Source: Devosia geojensis (lineage in GTDB: Bacteria; Pseudomonadota; Alphaproteobacteria; Rhizobiales; Devosiaceae). From it: a stretch of 64,000 nt of DNA. Position numbers and translations under genes: made by a program. A model generated the notes under the pieces. The model was not told the origin of the DNA. It ran no database searches and saw only the letters and a program-made list of their open reading frames with translations. Below are positions 45,383 through 53,941 of the stretch, piece by piece. Numbering within the stretch: the first letter of the stretch is position 1; the number at the start of each line of letters is the position of its first letter. The DNA is taken from assembly GCF_000969415.1 (NCBI RefSeq), contig NZ_JZEX01000119.1, forward strand, positions 89,047-153,046, in the 5' to 3' direction.

Positions 45383-46188
45383 TTGACGGCTCCGTCCAGC
45401 AGTCCGCTCATGAACCGCCGTTGCAAAAGGAAATAGGCGATGACCACCGGCAGGGCGACGAGCACGGCGGCGGCCGCGATCACCTCGGGCTCGGTCGTGC
45501 GTTCGTTGCCGGCGAAGAAGGAGAGCGAGAGCGGCGCCGTCTGCACGGCGACGTTGTCGGGCATCAGCACCAAAGCGAGCATGAACTCGTTCCAGGTGTA
45601 GAGGAAGATGAGGCAGCTGAGCGTCATCACCGCCGACATGCCGAGCGGCGCATAGATGTAGCGCAGCGTCTGGAACTCGCCCGCCCCGTCGAGAGCCGCG
45701 GCTTCCCCGAGGCTGTCGGGCAGTTGGGAGAAATAGTTCGCCATCCAGAAGGTGGCGAGCGGCAGGGAGCTGGCGACCTGCGGCAGGATCAGCGCCCAAT
45801 AGGTGTTGAGCAGGCCGGTCGATGAAAAGAAATTGTAGAGCGGGATGATCCGCGCCTCGGACGGCAGGACGAGCCCGATCATCAGCAGCGCGAACACCAG
45901 TACGCGCCACTTGAACTTCAGGACCGACAGCACGTAGCCGGCGAGAACCGCCGCGACGGCAGTGGCCACCACGACAGATATGGCGACGAGCGCGCTGTTG
46001 AACAGCGAGCGGCTGAAGCCGCCGCGCGTCCAGGCCGCGATGAAATTCTCGAGGGTCAAGCCCTGTGCCGTGCTCCCGGGCGCGGGCGAGAGCGCCTGAA
46101 GCAGGACCGAGACGAACGGGTAAAGGGCGACGAAAGCGCCGATCACCAGGATCAGGTGGCCGAAGACGACCTCTTTGCGCGATTCCAT
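45379..46188 (-). CDS. Carbohydrate ABC transporter permease (MalG type)
   Basis: A 269-residue permease with six predicted helices, EAA loop SLGEAAALDGAGEFQTLRYI near residue 180 and the terminal GLLDGAVK. It starts 4 bases after the partner permease and overlaps the next gene by four bases. It forms the membrane channel of the amino-sugar importer. Confidence 0.9.
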   Translation of the reverse strand: MESRKEVVFGHLILVIGAFVALYPFVSVLLQALSPAPGSTAQGLTLENFIAAWTRGGFSRSLFNSALVAISVVVATAVAAVLAGYVLSVLKFKWRVLVFALLMIGLVLPSEARIIPLYNFFSSTGLLNTYWALILPQVASSLPLATFWMANYFSQLPDSLGEAAALDGAGEFQTLRYIYAPLGMSAVMTLSCLIFLYTWNEFMLALVLMPDNVAVQTAPLSLSFFAGNERTTEPEVIAAAAVLVALPVVIAYFLLQRRFMSGLLDGAVK

Positions 46189-46192
46189 GCTG

Positions 46193-47122
46193 TCAGTCCC
46201 TCTGCCGCAGGGCGCGGGTGATGACGCCGGTGAGAACGAGGATGAGGAGGGTCAGCACCACGCTGGCGGCGGCCGCGAAGCCGACATTGCGGGTGATGAA
46301 CGCTCCCTCGTAGATGAGGTAGCTCGGCACCAGCGTCGATGTCCCGGGACCGCCAGATGTGGTGTTCCAGACGATGTCGAAATTGCGCAGGGCATTGGTG
46401 ACGGTCAGCACCAGGGCGATGGAGATTTCCCCGCGCAGGCCCGGCAGCGTCACCGCCATGAATTCCTGGAAGGGTCCCGCGCCGTCGAGCCGAGCGGCCT
46501 CGTAGAGCTCGCGTCCGATCTTCTGGGCGCCGCCGATGAACAGCACCATGCAGAGGCCGAAATTGATCCAGGTACCGATGAGCCCGACGGAATTGAGAGC
46601 CGTATCGAAGTCGCCGAGCCAGGCGCGCGACAGATGCCCGAGGCCGACGGCGGTCAGCAGGGCGTTGATCGGCCCGTCATAAGCGTAGATCCAGCGCCAC
46701 GCGACGGCAACGACCACGGTCGCCAGGATCTGGGGCAGGAAGAGCACGGTGCGGAAGACGGCGAGCAGTCGGATGCGGATGCGCGTCATGATGGCGACGA
46801 TCAGCAGCCCGATCAACAACGGCAGCACGGCATAGAAGATGATCATGATGAGACCGTGCCCGAAGACGGTCAGGGTCTGCGGATCGGTGAAGATGGCGAG
46901 GTAGTTGCGCCAGCCCACCCAGCGCGGCTCGGTTATGCCGTCCCAGCGCTGGAACGAGAACCGCACGGTCTCCGCCAGCGGCCAGAGGCAGAACAGCGCA
47001 TAGATGACGAGGCCGGGGACGAGATAGAGGGTGTGCCGCCAGACGAAGCGCCCGGCGGTGCCGGCAGCCCTTTCGGGCTGCCGGTTTTCGGCATCAGTTC
47101 GCGCTAGAGGCGATGCGCTCAT
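46193..47122 (-). CDS. Carbohydrate ABC transporter permease (MalF type)
   Basis: A 309-residue permease whose start overlaps the binding-protein stop (ATGA). The first about 28 residues are cytoplasmic and polar; six helices follow, with EAA loop RELYEAARLDGAGPFQEFM near residue 205 and WNTTSGGPGTSTLVPSYLIY typical of MalF/UgpA subunits. It pairs with the MalG-type permease downstream. Confidence 0.9.
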   Translation of the reverse strand: MSASPLARTDAENRQPERAAGTAGRFVWRHTLYLVPGLVIYALFCLWPLAETVRFSFQRWDGITEPRWVGWRNYLAIFTDPQTLTVFGHGLIMIIFYAVLPLLIGLLIVAIMTRIRIRLLAVFRTVLFLPQILATVVVAVAWRWIYAYDGPINALLTAVGLGHLSRAWLGDFDTALNSVGLIGTWINFGLCMVLFIGGAQKIGRELYEAARLDGAGPFQEFMAVTLPGLRGEISIALVLTVTNALRNFDIVWNTTSGGPGTSTLVPSYLIYEGAFITRNVGFAAAASVVLTLLILVLTGVITRALRQRD

Positions 47123-48453
47123 TGTTCCGCGCGCTCGTCCTGATAGGCCTGCCAGTCATCCTGGACCGCGGCGATGAAGCCATCGACGTCGGCGCGGCCG
47201 GCCAGCAGCATCTGGGCCTGCGTGCCCATCGTGCGCTGCATGGTGGGGGTCGCCCAGTCGAGGTAGCCAACGAACTCGCCATCGGCAAAGAGTGCGCGGG
47301 CGGCCGCGAGCTGGGCCTCGTGCATCGAGCCGGTCGGGGTGACGGTCTCGAGGTTGGCGTTGGGCAGGCGGCTGACGTCCGCATAGGCCTGGGCGAAATC
47401 GGAGCTCAGCATCATGCCGAGAAAGGCGAGAGCGGCGGGCTCGACCTGGGTCTTGGAGCTGACGTGCCACGGCGTGCCGAAGGTGCCGGTCGTCACGTAT
47501 TCCCCGCTCTCGCCGCGCAGCAGCGTGTAGCCGAAGGCGTCGGGATCGACGGCGGCAAGACGCGCGCCGTTGAACGAACCGCCGAGGAAGAAGACGCCCT
47601 CCCCTGCGCCGTAGGCGGCGACGGCGTCGTCGAGCGAGCGGCCATCATAGCCCTGGCCGAAATAACCGGCTTCGCCCCAGGCCTGCAGCGTCTCCAGCGC
47701 CTTGCGGACACCCGGCATGTCGAAGGTCGAACCTTCGTTGCCGGCGATCCAGGCGTTGACCTCGTCGACACCGGAATACATGTCGATGAGGATGCCGAGG
47801 ACGTGGGAGCCGAGCGGATACTGGGCGGCATTGCCGAGCATGATGGGCAGCTCGCCGGCCTCATTGGCGGCGACGAGGGCGGCCTCGAGATCAGCGATCG
47901 ACTCAGGCGCTTCGAGACCGAGCTCTTCCAGCTTGGCCTTGTTGTAGAAGAGGCCGAGCGGCTGGGTCGCTCCACCCATGCCGTAAATCGGCCCCTGGCC
48001 CCAGGCCGTGCCGTCCTCGTTCCACTGCATCGAGGCGAAGCCGCTGGCCGGCAGACCTTCGTCGATGCCGTAAGCGGTGATGAAATCATCGAGCGGGCGG
48101 ATAAGGCTGGCGCGCACCATGGTGCCCATGACCGCGAACCCCTGGTTGCCGTTGGTGACGTCCGGGGGCGTGTTGCTGTTCATGGCGTTGACGACCGTGC
48201 CCATCAGGTCGCCCCACCCCTTGAGGGTCAGCTCGACCGTGACATTGGGGTAGGTCTCCTCGTAGAGGGGGATCAGCTTGGTCAGCATCGCCTCCTCGCC
48301 GGCGTCCGCCCAGACGCGAAGCGTGACGTCGCCGAGAGCCGCGATATCTTCCGGCGTGACCGGCGCGGTGATCTCAGCCGCACCGGCTGAAGTTGCGAGA
48401 GCCAGGCTCATCGCCGAGGCGGCGAGCATGAAATTGAATGTGCGTCTGTGCAT
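47119..48453 (-). CDS. Sugar ABC transporter substrate-binding protein
   Basis: A 444-residue family 1 binding protein with a signal peptide (MHRRTFNFMLAASAMSLALA..., cleavage near AGAAE, about residue 25). TLRVWADAGEEAML, NSNTPPDVTNGNQ and the late FYNKAKLEELG region are typical. It lies 13 bases behind the isomerase gene and overlaps the first permease. The presence of a GlcNAc-kinase-like gene and a SIS isomerase in the same operon suggests an N-acetylated amino sugar or its oligosaccharide as ligand. Confidence 0.9.
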   Translation of the reverse strand: MHRRTFNFMLAASAMSLALATSAGAAEITAPVTPEDIAALGDVTLRVWADAGEEAMLTKLIPLYEETYPNVTVELTLKGWGDLMGTVVNAMNSNTPPDVTNGNQGFAVMGTMVRASLIRPLDDFITAYGIDEGLPASGFASMQWNEDGTAWGQGPIYGMGGATQPLGLFYNKAKLEELGLEAPESIADLEAALVAANEAGELPIMLGNAAQYPLGSHVLGILIDMYSGVDEVNAWIAGNEGSTFDMPGVRKALETLQAWGEAGYFGQGYDGRSLDDAVAAYGAGEGVFFLGGSFNGARLAAVDPDAFGYTLLRGESGEYVTTGTFGTPWHVSSKTQVEPAALAFLGMMLSSDFAQAYADVSRLPNANLETVTPTGSMHEAQLAAARALFADGEFVGYLDWATPTMQRTMGTQAQMLLAGRADVDGFIAAVQDDWQAYQDERAEQ

Positions 48454-48466
48454 CGGGGTAGTCCTC

Positions 48467-49384
48467 CTAGTCCTGTGTTGGCTTTGATAACCAGCCGGAG
48501 CGGGCCCTCACCCACTCCAGATTCCTGTGTTGTTCCCGGTCGACCTCGGCGTGGTCGTGTCCCCCGTCGGGACGCCGGTCCTGTTCGACGACGATCCAGC
48601 CGCGGTAGTCGCGCTCGGCGAGCGCGCGCATGAAACCGTCGAGGTCGAGATCGCCCTCGCCGAGCGCGACGGACGCATCGGCCATGCCGAAAACTGTGCC
48701 ATCGGCGCTGGCTTTCTCGACCGGCGCCATGCTCACGTCCTTGAGGTGGACGTGGTTGACCCGATCGCCCCAGCGGCGCAGCAGGTCGATGGGGTCGTCG
48801 CCGCCGGCGGCGGCGTGGCCGGTGTCGAGGGTGAGCGCGATGTCGCACCCTTCGAGGAACCTATCGACCTCGTGCGGCTGCTCGATATGGGTGCCCGTGT
48901 GCGGATGGTAGGAGATCGGGATGCCGTATTCGGAAGCGACGCGGACGCCCTCCGTCATGCCGGCGATGAAGAACTGCCACTGCTCGTCCGTCAGGTTGAG
49001 CTCGGGGTGACGGGCGCCGCGCTTCACATGGCGCTTGATGGCGTCCTCGGTCTCCTCGGCAAGAATGACCGGGCCGGTCTCGGGGAAGCTCGCCAGCACC
49101 GTGCAGACGGCGCGCAGGTTCGCGAGGTCCCGCTCCATGACCTCGGGGCCGTGCAACGGACGCAGCGGCACATAGGCGCCTGCAGAGGCGAGGCCGAACT
49201 CGGAGAGTGTCGCGCCGGTCTCGGTCGCATCCTTGCCGAAGAAGCCGAGGGCGCCGAGCTCGACACCGGCATAGCCGGCGGACAACAGGGCGTTCAGAAT
49301 ATCACGCGGCGTGCGGCCGGCGGGCAGGCTGTGCGGGCCCCAGACGCCCCAGGTGACCGGCGCATTGGCGAAAAGCTGTCTCAT
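48467..49384 (-). CDS. Sugar isomerase/epimerase, IolE-like TIM barrel
   Basis: A 305-residue AP endonuclease 2-type protein. NAPVTWGVWGP at the N-terminus resembles inosose dehydratase (IolE), and ISYHPHTGTHIE, LTLDTGHAAAGGDD and VNHVHLKDV carry the usual barrel metal ligands (H, E, D, H). It overlaps the kinase stop by four bases and precedes the binding protein, so it belongs to the operon. An epimerase or dehydratase for the imported sugar is likely; IolE activity itself is not supported by other inositol genes here. Confidence 0.83.
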   Translation of the reverse strand: MRQLFANAPVTWGVWGPHSLPAGRTPRDILNALLSAGYAGVELGALGFFGKDATETGATLSEFGLASAGAYVPLRPLHGPEVMERDLANLRAVCTVLASFPETGPVILAEETEDAIKRHVKRGARHPELNLTDEQWQFFIAGMTEGVRVASEYGIPISYHPHTGTHIEQPHEVDRFLEGCDIALTLDTGHAAAGGDDPIDLLRRWGDRVNHVHLKDVSMAPVEKASADGTVFGMADASVALGEGDLDLDGFMRALAERDYRGWIVVEQDRRPDGGHDHAEVDREQHRNLEWVRARSGWLSKPTQD

Positions 49385-50325
49385 GTCGGGTTCCCTTTCC
49401 CGGAATCGTTGCTGGACACGGCCAACTGGTGCGCGATGTTTACGGCGCCGGCAACCGGGGCCTTGTCCAGCAGAACAACGGCGATGCCCTGCCCGAGGCG
49501 CCGGCGCACGGTGGCGGCGAAGGCTTCGAACAGCATCGGCTGGTTGACCAGCACGCCGCCGCCGGCGACCACCGTCGCAACATCCCCGCCCCGGCGCGCG
49601 AGGAGCTCGACCATGCCGGCCATGGCGCCCGCATGTGCATCGACGAGCAGACGCGCCCGCGCAGAGCCTGCCTCCACCGCCTCGAAAATCGCGGGGGTCG
49701 CGGCGGCCCAGAGCCGCGGATCGGTCGAACCGAGGTGATGGGAGAGCCCATGGGGATGAGCGACATCCAGCGCCGCCAGCAACAGGGCGCAGAGCGGATC
49801 GTCGTCCTGCCGGTCATAGGCATCGAGCACCTGCCGGGCGGCATCGCGCACGAGCCCGACGCCCCCGCCCTCGTCGCCCAGCACCCAGCCCCAGCCGCCG
49901 ACCGTCATCACCCGCCCGTCAGCACCGATGGAGGTCGCCGAGGAGCCGGTGCCGGCAGCCACACCCGTGCCCGAGGCGAGCCCATGGGCGGGGACCAGCA
50001 GGTTCGAGTCGTTGAGGACCCGCACTCGGCCGAAACAGCGGGAGAGCGGGGCGGCGAGGATCGCCTGCTGCTGCGGGCTGTCGTTGCCGTGCACGCCGGC
50101 GACCACGGCGGCGACCTGATGCGCCTCCCCTACCCCGGCCAATATGCGGGTGACCATTTCGGCGAGCATGTCGGCGCGCACCTCGTCGCCAAGGGCTGCC
50201 CAGCCGGTGTTGGTCAGCACCTCTTCGGCGAGGACGGCGCGATCGCGGACGGACTCCACCCGGATATGGGCCTTGCTGCCGCCGACATCGACGCCGACGA
50301 CGAATGCTTCGCCATCCTGGCTCAT
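49381..50325 (-). CDS. N-acetylglucosamine kinase-like BadF/BadG-family ATPase
   Basis: A 314-residue ASKHA-fold kinase. The start is the ATG at 50325 (MSQDGEAFVVGVDVGGSK), overlapping the SIS-gene stop by ATGA. Phosphate loops VGVDVGGSKAHIRVE (about 9-24) and VAAGTGSSATSIG (about 125-137) and the adenosine loop VVAGGGVLVNQP are present. Eukaryotic-type GlcNAc kinases belong to this family, as do 2-hydroxyacyl-CoA dehydratase activators; the sugar operon favours an amino-sugar kinase. It is probably cytoplasmic and phosphorylates the imported sugar for the SIS isomerase. Confidence 0.85.
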   Translation of the reverse strand: MSQDGEAFVVGVDVGGSKAHIRVESVRDRAVLAEEVLTNTGWAALGDEVRADMLAEMVTRILAGVGEAHQVAAVVAGVHGNDSPQQQAILAAPLSRCFGRVRVLNDSNLLVPAHGLASGTGVAAGTGSSATSIGADGRVMTVGGWGWVLGDEGGGVGLVRDAARQVLDAYDRQDDDPLCALLLAALDVAHPHGLSHHLGSTDPRLWAAATPAIFEAVEAGSARARLLVDAHAGAMAGMVELLARRGGDVATVVAGGGVLVNQPMLFEAFAATVRRRLGQGIAVVLLDKAPVAGAVNIAHQLAVSSNDSGKGNPT

Positions 50326-51365
50326 GCGCCCGCGTCCACCCGGTCGGTCTTGGTATCGAGCCGCACGAATGCGGCTTCGTTGATGTCGATGCCACGCAGC
50401 TCTGCCGCCAGGGTCGTCAGCCGCTGGGCGACGAACGTGGCGCCGATGGCAAAACGGATACCGTCGTTGACCTCGACGGGCAGGCGCAGCGACAGGAGCG
50501 TCTCGACCTTCGGTTCGCCACCGCCGGTGCCCGTGACATAAACGAGATCGCCGGTACGTTCGGCAAGCTGATCGATGAGCAACGCCTCGCGCGCGCCGCC
50601 GAAGACCACGTGGCCGGTATTGCCCGCTGCGTCCATCGGCCCATGCAGGTACTGGCGGGTCTCCATGCCGGTGGCCATGAGCCGCGGCCCCTCGCGCCAC
50701 ATCAGCGCGGCTTCCTCGGCAGCCGAGACGGATGCGGCGGGTGCGACGAAATCTGTGCCTGAGCGGGCGACCAACGCTTCCACGGCATTGCGCAGGTCGG
50801 CATCGGCCGCTTGGACCGCTGCGCAGGCCGAGCCGATCGCATCGATCCACTTCTGCTTTTCGTTGCGCCCGGCCCAGTGGTCGGCGAGCAGGCCCAAGGC
50901 CAGCATGGTGCCGGTGAAGGTGACGAACGAAACGGAACTGTCGGCCAGATTACCGAGGTTGAGGCCGCGCGAGCAGGCGTCCGCCAAGGGCGACGGGTGA
51001 TAGTTGGTCACTGCGTAGGCGTTGCTCCCCTTCGTCCGAGCAGCCAGGGAAACCACCTCGGCGCTGCGTCCGCTCTGGGAGATGAAAATGGTGAGCGCAT
51101 CGTCGCCGAGGTTCTCGTCCGGCAACTCGCTCGGGAGAAAGCGGGCCGCCTCGATGCCGTCGGCGCGCAGGCGGAACGCAGGTGCCGCGGCGGCGGCATG
51201 GCTGGCGCCGATGCCGACGAGGCGGACGCGATCGGGACGCGCGGGTGCGCCCTCCTCGATCTGCGCGGCAAGATGCTCGACCATCGCAACCAGCGCGTCC
51301 GCCTGGCCTGCGTAGGACTTGCCTGCGGCAATCCACTCCCGCTTCGGATACACCGTCGACGCCAA
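50322..51365 (-). CDS. SIS-domain sugar isomerase/deaminase-like protein
   Basis: A 347-residue protein with two SIS (sugar isomerase) domains: first at about 35-170 (LVGIGASHAA and FISQSGRSAEVV, the phosphosugar-binding Ser loop), second at about 190-330. ETRQYLHGPMDAAG matches the GlmS isomerase-domain region holding the catalytic His. There is no glutaminase domain, so it is not a full GlmS; AgaS- or FrlB-type deaminase/isomerase or a dedicated amino-sugar phosphate isomerase fits better. First gene of the minus-strand operon, divergent from ROK. GGAGG precedes the start. Confidence 0.85.
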   Translation of the reverse strand: MASTVYPKREWIAAGKSYAGQADALVAMVEHLAAQIEEGAPARPDRVRLVGIGASHAAAAAPAFRLRADGIEAARFLPSELPDENLGDDALTIFISQSGRSAEVVSLAARTKGSNAYAVTNYHPSPLADACSRGLNLGNLADSSVSFVTFTGTMLALGLLADHWAGRNEKQKWIDAIGSACAAVQAADADLRNAVEALVARSGTDFVAPAASVSAAEEAALMWREGPRLMATGMETRQYLHGPMDAAGNTGHVVFGGAREALLIDQLAERTGDLVYVTGTGGGEPKVETLLSLRLPVEVNDGIRFAIGATFVAQRLTTLAAELRGIDINEAAFVRLDTKTDRVDAGA

Positions 51366-51394
51366 AATTCGTCCCTCCTGGTTCCACTAGATTT

Positions 51395-51413
51395 TTAAAG
51401 TTATCGACTTTAA
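51395..51413. promoter_or_regulatory. Probable ROK/NagC-type operator
   Basis: TTAAAGT-TATCG-ACTTTAA is a perfect 7-bp inverted repeat with a 5-base centre in an A/T-rich stretch between the divergent SIS operon (start 51365) and ROK gene (start 51490). Its A/T-rich arms resemble NagC/Mlc operators. It lies about 30 bases before the SIS start, where repression of the operon promoter is expected. Confidence 0.7.
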
Positions 51414-51489
51414 TAATCTCGTCAAGTACCGATCTCATGGTTGTGTGTTACGAGCAGAGTCGCGTTTCGCGGGCGAAGAGAGGCGGCCT

Positions 51490-52677
51490 ATGGGGCAGGA
51501 TGGGGCAATCAAACTCTCCGATGTGGCGCGGGCGACGCTGGCCAGCCTGCTGCGTCTCGGGGAGACGACCCGCAAGGACCTGGCGCAGGACATCGGCATC
51601 AGCTTTCCAACCGTCACCGCGGCCCTCGCCGAACTCGGAGCCGTCGGCTACGTGCGCGAAGTGCGCCGGGAACAGGGAGCACGCGGGCGGGCGACCATCG
51701 TCTATGGAGTCAACGACGCGGCGGGCTGGGTGCTGGGCGTCGACGTCGGCTCGACGCAGGTGAGTTTTTTCGCGCGCGAGCTCGGCGGTGCCGTGCTGGA
51801 CCGCGAGAGCGTGCGCCACAAGGGCGATCCGGTGGCGGCGGGAACGCTGGCCGGGGGTCTTGCGACCGATATCATTACCCGGCATCGGCGGACCGGGCCG
51901 CTGCACGCCATCGCCATCGCGCTCAACCAGATCGTGCCGCGCGACTTCGCGGGCGCCGATCCGACCCCACCCATCTCGCTGACCATCGTCGAGCGCTTCG
52001 CGGCCGCCGCCGGGCTCGACCCGGACATACCGGTGCTCGTCGAGAACAACGTCAATTGCGCCGCCGTCGCCGAGCATCAGAACGGGCGGATGGAGGGGCG
52101 GGACGACGCGGCTTACATGCAGATCGGTGTCGGTATCGGCCTCGGCTTCTTCTGCGACGGAACCCTTATCCGGGGCGGTCAGGGGGCTAGCGGAGAACTG
52201 GCGCAGGTCCCCATTTCATGGACCGCCGGCATCGCCTCGCCGCGCGATGCGATCGAGCGGGCATTCGGCTCGTCCGGTCTCATCGCAAGCGCGCAGAAAG
52301 ACTGGCCTGCGGGCGAGGCCGCGCCGCAATCGAGCGAGGAGCTCTTTGCCCTTGGCGAAGCGGGCAACGAAACCGCGTCCGGCATCATGCAGCGCCATGC
52401 CGTGGCGCTCGCCCGGATCGCGGCCACGGCCGCAACCGTGCTCGATCCCAGCATCCTGGTGCTGGGCGGGGGCCTGTCGCGCAACGCCATGTTCACCGAC
52501 ATGATCGCCCGGGAATTCGCCGGCCGCAACCAACGCACGACTATCGAAGTCTCAGACAAAGCCGGCGACGCGACGGTCGAAGGCGCGGCGATCCTCGCAC
52601 GCGACCTCGCGCTGCGACGCATGCTCAACCCTCACTATCGCCCCCTCCTCACGCGCCCCACCGTCTGGTCGGCGTGA
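51490..52677 (+). CDS. ROK-family transcriptional repressor
   Basis: A 395-residue NagC/Mlc/XylR-type regulator. I place the start at the ATG at 51490 behind GAGAGGCGG. A winged helix at about residues 8-60 (TRKDLAQDIGISFPTVTAAL) is followed by the ROK sugar-kinase fold: GWVLGVDVGSTQV, VLVENNVNCAAVAE and GVGIGLGFFCDG. The zinc-binding Cys cluster of active ROK kinases is not apparent. It is divergent from the amino-sugar operon and should repress it until an amino-sugar (phosphate) binds. A strong hairpin follows. Confidence 0.88.
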   Translation: MGQDGAIKLSDVARATLASLLRLGETTRKDLAQDIGISFPTVTAALAELGAVGYVREVRREQGARGRATIVYGVNDAAGWVLGVDVGSTQVSFFARELGGAVLDRESVRHKGDPVAAGTLAGGLATDIITRHRRTGPLHAIAIALNQIVPRDFAGADPTPPISLTIVERFAAAAGLDPDIPVLVENNVNCAAVAEHQNGRMEGRDDAAYMQIGVGIGLGFFCDGTLIRGGQGASGELAQVPISWTAGIASPRDAIERAFGSSGLIASAQKDWPAGEAAPQSSEELFALGEAGNETASGIMQRHAVALARIAATAATVLDPSILVLGGGLSRNAMFTDMIAREFAGRNQRTTIEVSDKAGDATVEGAAILARDLALRRMLNPHYRPLLTRPTVWSA

Positions 52678-52694
52678 CCGCCCACCAGAAACGC

Positions 52695-52724
52695 CAACGG
52701 CCCTTCCTCCTGGAAGGGCCGTTG
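52695..52724. terminator. Bidirectional hairpin between convergent ROK and ldtR-like genes
   Basis: A perfect 13-bp stem (52695-52707 with 52712-52724) closed by the 4-base loop TCCT lies 18 bases after the ROK stop and 24 bases after the opposing ldtR-like stop. T-runs are short (GTTT on the minus side), so it is an imperfect but strong terminator candidate serving both genes. Confidence 0.7.
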
Positions 52725-52747
52725 CGGCATGGGACCTTTGGAGGAGG

Positions 52748-53257
52748 TCAGAGTTTGTAGAGGATCTGGTCCACCCAGAAGCGCTCGAGGCGCGCAAGTG
52801 CCTTGTTGAGCCCTTCGAATTCCTCGTCGCCAAGGCCGCCGACCTTGTCGATGGACTTGAGATGCCGGTCGTAGAGCTCGTCGATGACCTCGGCGACCTC
52901 TTCGCCCTTGGGCGTCAGCTTGATCCGGACCGAGCGGCGATCCGTGCGGGACCGCTCCTGATAGATATAGCCGGTTTCGACCAGCTTCTTCAAATTGTAG
53001 GAGACGTTCGAGCCCAGGTAATAGCCGCGCGAGCGCAGCTCGCCGGCAGTCAGTTCCGCGCCCCCGATGTTGAACATCAGCAACGCCTGGACGGGATTGA
53101 TGTCGTCCCAGCCCATGCGGTCGAACTCGTCCTTGATGAGATCGAGCAGGCGGCGATGCAGGCGCTCCACGCGCGACACGGCTTCCAGATATGCCGGCTT
53201 GAGACTCACGGAGCCTTCGCCGACCGTCACCTCTGCGGTGTTCGATTTGATTGCCAT
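52748..53257 (-). CDS. ldtR: MarR-family winged-helix regulator, LdtR-like
   Basis: A 169-residue MarR-type regulator. The winged helix is at about residues 60-125 (GAELTAGELRSRGYYLGSNVSYNLKKLVE, then the wing YQERSRTDRRSVRIKLT). Its length, the 'DFDRMGWDDINPVQALLMFNIG' type of N-terminal half and its position near hemB match the Hyphomicrobiales regulator LdtR, known in Liberibacter and Sinorhizobium to control an L,D-transpeptidase and stress tolerance. The gene name is from memory of the family and synteny. An A/T-rich promoter region lies upstream. Confidence 0.72.
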   Translation of the reverse strand: MAIKSNTAEVTVGEGSVSLKPAYLEAVSRVERLHRRLLDLIKDEFDRMGWDDINPVQALLMFNIGGAELTAGELRSRGYYLGSNVSYNLKKLVETGYIYQERSRTDRRSVRIKLTPKGEEVAEVIDELYDRHLKSIDKVGGLGDEEFEGLNKALARLERFWVDQILYKL

Positions 53258-53441
53258 TTTTGCCTCACTGTTACTCTCAGCGCGATTGGTCGCGTCTTGA
53301 TGGGGCCAAATTACGATCTTCCAAATAAGGTTGCCTTAAGCGGCACACTTAAAACTATCTTACTGAAAAAGTTCGCGATTTTGGCTTTACGAAGCGTTAC
53401 GGCAGTAGAGAAAATTGTAACCTAAACAGGGGGTAACCGGT
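53258..53441. promoter_or_regulatory. A/T-rich promoter region of the ldtR-like gene
   Basis: This gap is far more A/T-rich than the rest of the window (for example the stretch 53335-53430) and holds imperfect CTTAAG/CACTTAA repeats near 53336-53352. It is the upstream region of the ldtR-like gene and the tail of the DUF6163-like gene; I see no reading frame in it. The exact promoter was not resolved. Confidence 0.4.
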
Positions 53442-53831
53442 TCAATCGTTGGTCTGGGCGCGGCGGACGCGGACGCCGAGCACGAAGATGATGATGATCG
53501 AGGCCAGCAGCACGAGCCTGACCGCAAAGCCGACCGCGCTCATCTCGATATCGGGATTGCCCATGAGATAGAGGCCGAGCTCGGCGGTCGTGGCGCCGAC
53601 GAGCAGCACGGCGCCCCAGCTCGCCTTGATCCAGAGGCCTACCGCCGCAAAGAGGCGCACAAGCGAGAAGATGCCGAGGTAGACGAAGCCGGCGAGCCCC
53701 ATAGTGGCGATGGGGCTGACGGCGCCAAGGCTGACGCCGAGCAGCCGCGCGGCATCGGCAAGCCCGAGCGCGAGGCTGATGAGCGCGACAACGCGGATGT
53801 AGTAGCCGATATAAGGGGCGCTGTATTCCAT
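53442..53831 (-). CDS. Small four-helix membrane protein (DUF6163-like)
   Basis: A 129-residue protein with four hydrophobic helices at about residues 10-32, 38-63, 68-90 and 99-122, and a short basic tail (RVRRAQTND). No enzymatic motif is visible. Conserved hypothetical proteins of this kind beside hemB in Hyphomicrobiales are annotated DUF6163; that label is from recollection of synteny and size. Function unknown. It is divergent from hemB. Confidence 0.75.
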   Translation of the reverse strand: MEYSAPYIGYYIRVVALISLALGLADAARLLGVSLGAVSPIATMGLAGFVYLGIFSLVRLFAAVGLWIKASWGAVLLVGATTAELGLYLMGNPDIEMSAVGFAVRLVLLASIIIIFVLGVRVRRAQTND

Positions 53832-53941
53832 AGGGCGGTTCTAGCTCCGCGGCACCGCGGGAACAAGGTGCGACACCTCCCCCCTTGCGGGAAAGGCCGG
53901 GAGGGCTGTAACCGAGGTCATCGACATAGGAGACTGCGGAC

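Noticed and set aside
48408..48848. Arg-rich 146-residue open frame on the minus strand
   Set aside because: It is a shadow of the isomerase and binding-protein genes, which are complete.
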